A DNA stretch of 34,884 bases from Rhodospirillaceae bacterium (GTDB lineage Bacteria; Pseudomonadota; Alphaproteobacteria; GCA-2721365): contig PBKC01000093.1 in the NCBI GenBank assembly GCA_002721365.1, forward strand, positions 1-34,884, read 5' to 3'. Position numbers and translations under genes: made by a program. Below are positions 8,332 through 13,558 of this stretch, one piece after another; position 1 is the first letter of the stretch, and each line of letters begins with the position of its first letter. The notes below the pieces were generated by a model, which saw only the letters and a program-made list of their open reading frames with translations, searched no databases and had not been told where the DNA came from.

Positions 8332-9345
8332 TCAGGCGTTGGCGGTCGGGATCGCGGTCGACGAGATCTTCGGCGTCGACGCCTTGGCGGGGCTGTCGGC
8401 GTCGCGGGTCAGCGCCTCGACGTCGTCGCGCAGCCCCTCGGGGTCGTTGATCCACTTGTTGTAGAAGTCGAACGGGCACTTGGCGTGGCCGCCCGGCTCC
8501 GACGTGTAGCCGCGGTGGACGATGTTGTAGAGGTGGTTCTCCGCCGTCCAGTTGCGCCGCGCGTCGCGGATCGCGGTCAGCGAGAGGGTGGCGTAGGTCG
8601 CCTCGTCGGGCGAGGTGCCGCATTCGGCGAGCACGCTGCCGTCGAAATCGACGATGTTCGAGTGGCCGAAATAGGAATAGACGAGGTCGCGGCCGGCCAT
8701 GTTGGCGACGGCGACGTAGCTCAGGTTCTCCCAGGCGCGGACCTGCGAGATCATCCGCTGCTGCTCCTTGGCCGGATACATGTAGCCCTGGATGCGGACC
8801 ACCAGCTCGGCGCCCTTCATCACCGTGTCGCGGACGATTTCGGGCAGGTTGCCGTCGTAGCAGATGACCGCGCCGATCTTCATGCCCTTGGGCCCTTCGG
8901 CGACCATCGTCTCATGGCCGGCCGTCCACGGCTCCATCGGCACCCACGGGAAGATCTTCCGGTAGGTCAGCACGACCTCGCCCTCGTCGTTGATCATGAT
9001 GAGGGTGTTGTAGGGGTTGAGTCCGTCCGGGTGCTCCTCGCCGGTCAGCGAGAAGATGCCGTAGACCTTGTTGCGCTTGCAGGCCTCGGCGAAGATCTGG
9101 GTCTCCGGCCCGCCGACGGTGGTGGTGAGCTCGGACCACTTCTGCGGATGGAACCCTTGAGTCGAGTATTCAGGGAAGACGATCAGGTCGAGCCCCGGAT
9201 AGCCGCGCTTCATGCCGTCGATGAAGCCGGCGATGCGCTTGCAGTTCTCGAGAACCTGCTCCTTGGTTTCGAGAACCGGGACCTGGTAGTTGACGACGCC
9301 GACGCCGACGGTGTCTTCGCTGGAAGAAATCGAACCTTGTGGCAT
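8332..9345 (-). CDS. amiE: Aliphatic amidase / formamidase (nitrilase superfamily)
   Basis: This 338-residue enzyme hydrolyses small aliphatic amides to the acid and ammonia in the cytoplasm. The nitrilase triad is present as E59 (FPEYSTQG), K130 (YRKIFPW) and C162 (VICYDGNLPE). Length and ends match Pseudomonas AmiE (SISSSEDTVGVGVVNY at the start, ENHLYNIVHRGYTS near the end). Some positions resemble formamidase AmiF instead, such as FPEYSTQG and PWVPMEPW. The substrate could therefore be formamide as well as acetamide. The ATG at 9345 follows AGGAGGG by five bases; an in-frame ATG at 9435 lacks support and would lie in the leader. Expression is probably controlled by AmiC/AmiR antitermination in the leader. 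Confidence 0.92.
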   Translation of the reverse strand: MPQGSISSSEDTVGVGVVNYQVPVLETKEQVLENCKRIAGFIDGMKRGYPGLDLIVFPEYSTQGFHPQKWSELTTTVGGPETQIFAEACKRNKVYGIFSLTGEEHPDGLNPYNTLIMINDEGEVVLTYRKIFPWVPMEPWTAGHETMVAEGPKGMKIGAVICYDGNLPEIVRDTVMKGAELVVRIQGYMYPAKEQQRMISQVRAWENLSYVAVANMAGRDLVYSYFGHSNIVDFDGSVLAECGTSPDEATYATLSLTAIRDARRNWTAENHLYNIVHRGYTSEPGGHAKCPFDFYNKWINDPEGLRDDVEALTRDADSPAKASTPKISSTAIPTANA

Positions 9346-9422
9346 GGAACCCTCCTCTGGAGTCCGGGGCGGGACCGTCTGACGCCGGCTGTCCCGCGCC
9401 TCGACGTCCGCCGCATTGCACG

Positions 9423-9462
9423 AAAAAAGGCCCAAGCCGGCTCTTCTTCACCGTCCGTGGGC
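9423..9462 (-). terminator. Second terminator-like structure in the amiE leader
   Basis: On the minus strand, GCCCA (9458-9462) can pair with TGGGC (9430-9434), followed by CTTTTTT. A smaller alternative stem (AAG-A-GCC with GGC-CTT) lies inside. The stem is weaker than that of the leader terminator at 9595-9636. It lies about 80 bases before the amiE start, so it could be an extra control point. Confidence 0.4.
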
Positions 9463-9514
9463 GTTCTCTGCCTCCTGCGCCGATCGTCGCCATTGACGAG
9501 GGCGGAAATTCGGT

Positions 9515-9533
9515 CCTCCGAACCAGTCGGAGG
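9515..9533 (-). other. Leader hairpin with seven-base-pair stem
   Basis: CCTCCGA, a five-base loop CTGGT, and TCGGAGG form a perfect hairpin in the middle of the amiE leader. Further upstream two alternative stems share bases: CCGCTTGC with GCAAGCGG (9564-9590), and CCTGCCG with CGGCAGG (9552-9577). They cannot form at the same time. A role in leader folding is possible but not shown. Confidence 0.45.
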
Positions 9534-9594
9534 GGATGGTGCAACCGGCCGCCTGCCGACGCGCCGCTTGCGGCAGGTCTCGGCAAGCGGGCAC

Positions 9595-9636
9595 AAAAAA
9601 AGCCCCCGCCGGGTCACGTGCGACCCAGTGAGAGCT
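9595..9636 (-). terminator. Intrinsic terminator of the amiE leader, AmiR target
   Basis: On the minus strand AGCTCTCACTGGGTC (9622-9636) pairs with GACCCGGCGGGGGCT (9601-9615) around the loop GCACGT. There is one mismatch and a few G-T pairs, and six T residues follow. Its 5' arm begins inside the second ANTAR hairpin (9633-9644). Formation of that hairpin would therefore block the terminator stem, which is the expected switch for an ANTAR antiterminator. Confidence 0.8.
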
Positions 9637-9671
9637 TCGTTGCTTCCGTTGCCTTCAGCGCTTCATTGCGC
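9630..9671 (-). promoter_or_regulatory. ANTAR-type two-hairpin antiterminator RNA
   Basis: Two short stem-loops with six-base loops lie in tandem on the minus strand. The first is GCGC-AATGAA-GCGC (9658-9671). The second is AGC-AACGAA-GCT (9633-9644), extendable by weaker pairs to 9630-9646. Both loops have A at position 1 and G at position 4, the hallmark of RNA sites bound by ANTAR-domain proteins. The second stem overlaps the 5' arm of the downstream terminator. AmiR, whose gene ends only about 30 bases upstream, is the natural ligand. Confidence 0.8.
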
Positions 9672-9700
9672 AGGGCAACGCCTCGACGCTAGCCCCGAAA

Positions 9701-10336
9701 TCAATCCTGTTTCAAGCCCAAAATTTCGCTCGCATTGATGATCGCGATGGCGATCGCCTCGGTCGTCATCCGCTTGTTCATCGCCTGGCTGCGGATCATC
9801 CGATAGGCCTCATCCTCGTCCAGGCCATGGTTCTTCATCAGGATTTCCTTAGCCTGATTGAGGCGCTTGATCGACTTGACCTTCTCCTCGAGCTTCTCGA
9901 TCCGCCGCTGCAGCTTGCGCTCGCGGGTGAAGAGGGCATGGGCGCTGACGAGGTTGGTGAGCAGGCCGAACGGGCGGATCGGCAGGCCGATCACCGCCTG
10001 GGCGGTCAGCTTCAGCACCGCGTCGACCATCACCGGGTTCTCGTAGTCGACGATCACCACCAGCGCCGCCGGCGGGTTGTCGGCTTTCCAGGGGAAGGAC
10101 TGCTGGGCCTCGATCACTTGGCGGAGCGACAGGAAGACGACGTCGACATTGGGCGGAAGCTGCTTCGGCGGCGGCCAAGTTGCCTGGGTCTGGCAGCCGA
10201 TACGCTTCAGGTGCCGGAGCAGTTCCTCGCCGTCCTCGTCATGGGGATGGATCACCAGCACCCGGAGCGAGCGGATGTTGCGGAGCGCCTCCGACGTCTC
10301 CGCTCCAGGCGACCGGCCGCGGACCAGCCCAGCCAT
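9701..10336 (-). CDS. amiR: AmiR-like ANTAR transcription antiterminator
   Basis: This 211-residue protein has a degenerate receiver-like domain (residues about 24-130, LRVLVIHPHDEDGEELLRHL, with WPPP as in Pseudomonas AmiR). It then has a coiled-coil helix (RKLQRRIEKLEEKVKSIKRL) and a C-terminal ANTAR domain. The ANTAR signature is LNQAKEILMKNHGLDEDEAY followed by IRSQAMNKR. AmiR binds leader RNA and prevents termination, and it is held inactive by AmiC when no amide is bound. The gene starts one base after the amiC stop. Its stop is followed at once by a two-hexaloop RNA motif in front of amiE, so target and regulator are adjacent. Confidence 0.93.
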   Translation of the reverse strand: MAGLVRGRSPGAETSEALRNIRSLRVLVIHPHDEDGEELLRHLKRIGCQTQATWPPPKQLPPNVDVVFLSLRQVIEAQQSFPWKADNPPAALVVIVDYENPVMVDAVLKLTAQAVIGLPIRPFGLLTNLVSAHALFTRERKLQRRIEKLEEKVKSIKRLNQAKEILMKNHGLDEDEAYRMIRSQAMNKRMTTEAIAIAIINASEILGLKQD

Positions 10337-10337
10337 G

Positions 10338-11504
10338 TCAGATCGCCACTTGCCCGACCGCGGACGACCAGTCGTCGAGGGTGTGAGTGACCAGATAGGG
10401 GTCGGGCTTCACCCAGGCGCTCGCCTCGCGCACGATCTCGAAGGCGCCGTTGCCGTCGATGCGGCCGATGCGCGGCCAGAGATAGGTGTGATGGTTGTCG
10501 GGGTCGATGCGCACCGGACCCTGCGGCGCCTGGAACTCGATCCCGAGCAGGGCCTCGCGGAGACTCTGGGCATCCAGGGCGTTCGTCGCCGCGAGCGCGC
10601 GGGCGAACAGGTAGACCTGAAAGTAGGCGGCCTCGCAGCACATGTTGGTGTGCTCGCCGGCGCCGAAGCGTTCGCGGTAGCGCGCGACGAAGGCGCGGTT
10701 GGCGTCGCTGTCGACGGTCTCGAAATAGGGGGCGGCGGTGACGTGGCCGCGGGCGGCCGCGACGCCCATGTCGGCGACCTCGGCCTCGCAGGTCGTCAGG
10801 CTGGCGATCGGCATCGTCTCCGGCTCGAAGCCGGCGGCGCGGTAGGCCTTGTAGAACTGCGCCGTCGACTGGCCGACCACGGTCGAGAAGATGACCTCGG
10901 GCCGGGTCTCGGCAATCTCGGCGATGATGCGGTCGAAATCGGCGGGTTCCGAGTTCAGGCGGACATAGCGCTCGGCGACGACCTTGCCTCCCTGTTCGGT
11001 CACCAGATCGCTCATGATGCGGTTGGACTCGTAGGGATAGACATAGTTCGATCCCACGAGGAAAAACCGTTTCCCGTGGTTCTCCATCATGTATTGGGCG
11101 AGCTGAACGCTGTTCTGATTGGGCGCCGCGCCGGTGTAGATCACGTTGGGCGAATACTCGAAGCCTTCGTAGAGCGTCGGATAGAACAGCAGAGCGTTCT
11201 TCCGTTCGATCGCCGGCAGCACCGCCTTGCGGCTGCCGGAGGTGTAGCAGCCGAACACCACATTGACCTGTTCCTCGCCCAGCAGATGCTCGGCGTAGCG
11301 GCGGAAGCTGATGAAGTCCGAGCCGGGATCGTAAACCACGGGCTCGATCGGCCGGCCGCCGATACCGCCGGCCGCGTTGATCTCCTCGATGGCGAGAATG
11401 GTGCCGTTGAACTGCGTCCGTTCGATGACCGCGCTGAACCCGCTTTGCGAGAACAGGACGCCGACGCGCCATGGTTCGGAACTCCCGCCACGTCCACTCG
11501 CCAT
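10338..11504 (-). CDS. amiC: AmiC-like amide sensor (periplasmic-binding fold, cytoplasmic)
   Basis: This 388-residue protein has the type I periplasmic-binding fold and closely follows Pseudomonas AmiC, the amide-sensing negative regulator of AmiR. Diagnostic stretches are WRVGVLFSQSGFSAVIERTQ, YEGFEYSPNVIYTGAAPNQN, IFSTVVGQSTAQFYKAYRAA and the C-terminal HTLDDWSSAVG. There is no signal peptide, in keeping with a cytoplasmic sensor. The ATG at 11504 is preferred because AGAGGTGA precedes it. An in-frame start at 11591 would overlap the likely promoter. The protein is a paralogue of the ABC-transporter binding protein at 23522-24841. Confidence 0.93.
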   Translation of the reverse strand: MASGRGGSSEPWRVGVLFSQSGFSAVIERTQFNGTILAIEEINAAGGIGGRPIEPVVYDPGSDFISFRRYAEHLLGEEQVNVVFGCYTSGSRKAVLPAIERKNALLFYPTLYEGFEYSPNVIYTGAAPNQNSVQLAQYMMENHGKRFFLVGSNYVYPYESNRIMSDLVTEQGGKVVAERYVRLNSEPADFDRIIAEIAETRPEVIFSTVVGQSTAQFYKAYRAAGFEPETMPIASLTTCEAEVADMGVAAARGHVTAAPYFETVDSDANRAFVARYRERFGAGEHTNMCCEAAYFQVYLFARALAATNALDAQSLREALLGIEFQAPQGPVRIDPDNHHTYLWPRIGRIDGNGAFEIVREASAWVKPDPYLVTHTLDDWSSAVGQVAI

Positions 11505-11555
11505 CGGGTCAGTCACCTCTTCGAAAGGACCCGCAGCCGGTTGCTGCACCGCGCT

Positions 11556-11584
11556 ATAAAACGCAACGGTTCGCTGCCGTGCAA
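11556..11584 (-). promoter_or_regulatory. Possible amiC promoter with direct repeats
   Basis: On the minus strand TTGCAC (11579-11584) and TTTTAT (11556-11561) are 17 bases apart, a fair match to a housekeeping promoter. They lie about 50 bases before the amiC ATG. Two direct copies of GCAACGGT (plus-strand reading, 11563-11570 and 11581-11588) overlap it, 18 bases apart, and could be a regulator site. The rest of the 11505-11754 divergent gap has an A+T-rich patch near 11660-11700 that may hold the mgdA promoter. No clear boxes were found there. Confidence 0.35.
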
Positions 11585-11754
11585 CGGTCAAAGGCAGAGC
11601 GTCTCGTGATCGGTCTGGCCCGGGCGGCTGTTCGATCTGCCAGGTTCGGCACGATCAGCGTTGTCTATCAAGAAAAATCGTTGCCTGTGAGGAAACACGC
11701 GATTAGCCTCGGCGATCTATCGCGCCGTTCAGCGGAAAGCCTCCTCGTCGCCCC

Positions 11755-12996
11755 ATGCCCCTCGCCCTTCTCAAGCGTGCCCTTCTCGGATCACGGGTGA
11801 AAGACCGGCAGTTCATCTGGCCGGGCGACCTCAAGAAGTCCTACGACGTCGTTATCATCGGCGGCGGCGGGCATGGCCTCGCCGCAGCCTATTACCTGGC
11901 GAAGAACCATGGGATCACCGACGTCGCGGTGCTGGAGCGGGGCTATGTCGGCGGCGGCAATACCGCCCGCAACACGGCGATCATCCGCTCGAACTACCTG
12001 ACGCCCGAGGGTGTGCGCTTCTACGACGAGTCGGTACGGCTGTTCCAGGACCTGTCGTTCGAGCTCGACATCAACCTGATGTACTCCCAGCGCGGCCATT
12101 GCACGCTGGCCCATACCGACGCGGCGATCCGCACGATGCGGTGGCGGGCCGAGGTGAACAAGCATCTCGGCGTCAACTCGGAGCTGGTCCTTCGCGACGA
12201 CCTGGCAAAGCAGGTGCCGCTGCTCGACATGTCCGAGGACGTGCGCCTGCCGATCCTCGGCGCCCTCTTTCACCCACCGGGCTCGATCGCCCGTCACGAC
12301 GCCGTCGCCTGGGGCTATGGCGGGCTGGCCAGCCATAGGGGCGTCGAGATCCATCAGCGGACCGAGGTCACCGGCATCGAGGTCGAGGACGGCAAGGTGA
12401 CGGCGGTCCAGACCAACCGCGGTCGCGTCGCCTGTGGGCGGGTTCTGCAGGCGGTCGCCGGCAACAGCTCCGAGGTCGCGCGAATGGCGGGCATCCGCCT
12501 GCCGATCACCAGCATCCCGCTGCAGGCGTGCGTGTCACAGCCGCTCAAGCCGTTTCTCGACCCGATCATCGTGTCGGGAAGCCTTCACGTCTACGTCTCG
12601 CAGACGCCGCGCGGCGAGCTGGTGATGGGCGGATCGACCGACCCGTACCCGCTCTACCAGACGCGCTCGACGCTCGAATTCAAGGAAGAGCTGATGATGC
12701 ATCTGCTCGAGCTGTTCCCGTTCCTGTCGGAAGTGAAGCTTCTCCGCCAGTGGGCCGGCACCGCCGACATGACCCCGGACTTCAGCCCGGTGATGGGCGA
12801 GACGCCGATTCGGAACTACTACATCGATGCCGGCTGGGGCACCTGGGGCTTCAAGGCGACACCGGTCTCCGGCAAGCGCATGGCCGAGACGGTGGCGACC
12901 GGCAAGGTCCCCGACCTGATCGAAGGCTTCCGCCTGTCGCGCTTCACCGAATTCGACCTCGTCGGTGAAAAAGGCGCGGCGTCGGTGGGGCATTGA
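11755..12996 (+). CDS. mgdA: N-methylglutamate dehydrogenase, SoxB-like FAD subunit
   Basis: This 413-residue protein is the beta-type subunit of a heterotetrameric sarcosine-oxidase family enzyme. A Rossmann FAD site IIGGGGHGLAAAYYLA is near residues 34-49. GGGNTARNTAIIRSNYL follows, and RHDAVAWGY contains the His that carries covalent FMN in SoxB. The C-terminal GTWGFKATPVSGKRMAE closes the FAD domain. The genes mgsABC and gmaS follow on the same strand, so the substrate is most likely N-methylglutamate rather than sarcosine. It would be oxidised to glutamate and a C1 unit. It is the first gene of the block and divergent from amiC. A sarcosine oxidase remains possible on sequence alone. Confidence 0.88.
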   Translation: MPLALLKRALLGSRVKDRQFIWPGDLKKSYDVVIIGGGGHGLAAAYYLAKNHGITDVAVLERGYVGGGNTARNTAIIRSNYLTPEGVRFYDESVRLFQDLSFELDINLMYSQRGHCTLAHTDAAIRTMRWRAEVNKHLGVNSELVLRDDLAKQVPLLDMSEDVRLPILGALFHPPGSIARHDAVAWGYGGLASHRGVEIHQRTEVTGIEVEDGKVTAVQTNRGRVACGRVLQAVAGNSSEVARMAGIRLPITSIPLQACVSQPLKPFLDPIIVSGSLHVYVSQTPRGELVMGGSTDPYPLYQTRSTLEFKEELMMHLLELFPFLSEVKLLRQWAGTADMTPDFSPVMGETPIRNYYIDAGWGTWGFKATPVSGKRMAETVATGKVPDLIEGFRLSRFTEFDLVGEKGAASVGH

Positions 12997-13044
12997 GGGG
13001 TAGGGCGAGGATGTCGGGGACAAGGTTCGCGGATTTCTTTCTTT

Positions 13045-13071
13045 CGTCGTTCCTGCGAAGGCGGGAACCCA
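13045..13071. repeat. Dispersed palindromic repeat, single copy
   Basis: A single copy of the palindrome seen at 354-446 and 7911-7982, containing TTCCTGCGAAGGCGGGAA, lies just after mgdA. It is followed immediately by the second copy of the long inverted repeat. Confidence 0.6.
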
Positions 13072-13099
13072 CCGACCACGCTGGAAACCTGGGCCGCGG

Positions 13100-13225
13100 C
13101 GTTCCCCACCTCACCCCGGCCCTCTCCCCCCCAATGGGGCGGAGAGGGAGTAGCAGCAGCCGCGCCGTCGTCGGAAGTCCCCCTCCGCCCCGTTGGGGGG
13201 GAGGGGTGAGGGGCGGTGGGGAACG
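13100..13225. repeat. Long inverted repeat element, copy 2
   Basis: This is the second copy of the 126-base palindrome at 2135-2260, in the same orientation. It opens CGTTCCCCACCTCACCCCGG and closes GGTGGGGAACG. The central region differs between the copies, while the arms are almost identical. It separates mgdA from mgdB in what would otherwise be a tight operon, so the mgd transcript must read through a strong hairpin. Confidence 0.8.
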
Positions 13226-13267
13226 CTATGGCCTCGACGACGTGCTGGCCGCCGACGGAGGCGCGCC

Positions 13268-13558
13268 ATGAAGATGATGACCTGCCCTTTGAACGGGCCG
13301 CGCAACATCAGCGAGTTCGCCTACGGTGGCGAGGTGATCCCTGAGCCCGCGTCGGACACCGTCGACGATGCCGGCTGGGCGTCCTTCGTCTTCCTGTCCG
13401 ACAACAGCGCCGGTGTGGTGCGGGAGTGGTGGTGCCACGTTCCGACTTCCTACTGGTTCATCGCCGAGCGCCACCGGCGCAGCAACGAGATCCTCCGCAC
13501 CTATCCGGCGAGCGAGGTGTTCGGCGCCGGCGCCCAGGCGAAGGACCAGCCCGCATGA
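13268..13558 (+). CDS. mgdB: N-methylglutamate dehydrogenase, SoxD-like delta subunit
   Basis: This 96-residue protein is the small delta-type subunit of the sarcosine-oxidase-like complex. It starts MKMMTCPLNGPRNISEFAYG. True SoxD has a C-P-x-C-G-x-R zinc site at this point; here the second Cys is Asn. The later GCRxWF-type Cys is also missing (VPTSYWFIAERHR). As far as I recall, C-P-x-N-G-x-R is usual for the N-methylglutamate dehydrogenase branch, which supports that assignment. The ATG at 13268 was chosen because upstream in-frame starts lie in the inverted repeat. Its stop overlaps the next start (ATGA). Confidence 0.88.
   Translation: MKMMTCPLNGPRNISEFAYGGEVIPEPASDTVDDAGWASFVFLSDNSAGVVREWWCHVPTSYWFIAERHRRSNEILRTYPASEVFGAGAQAKDQPA

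Noticed and set aside
10077..11609. Long plus-strand open frame opposite amiC and amiR (510 codons)
   Set aside because: It mirrors two well-supported minus-strand genes and shows only shadow composition.
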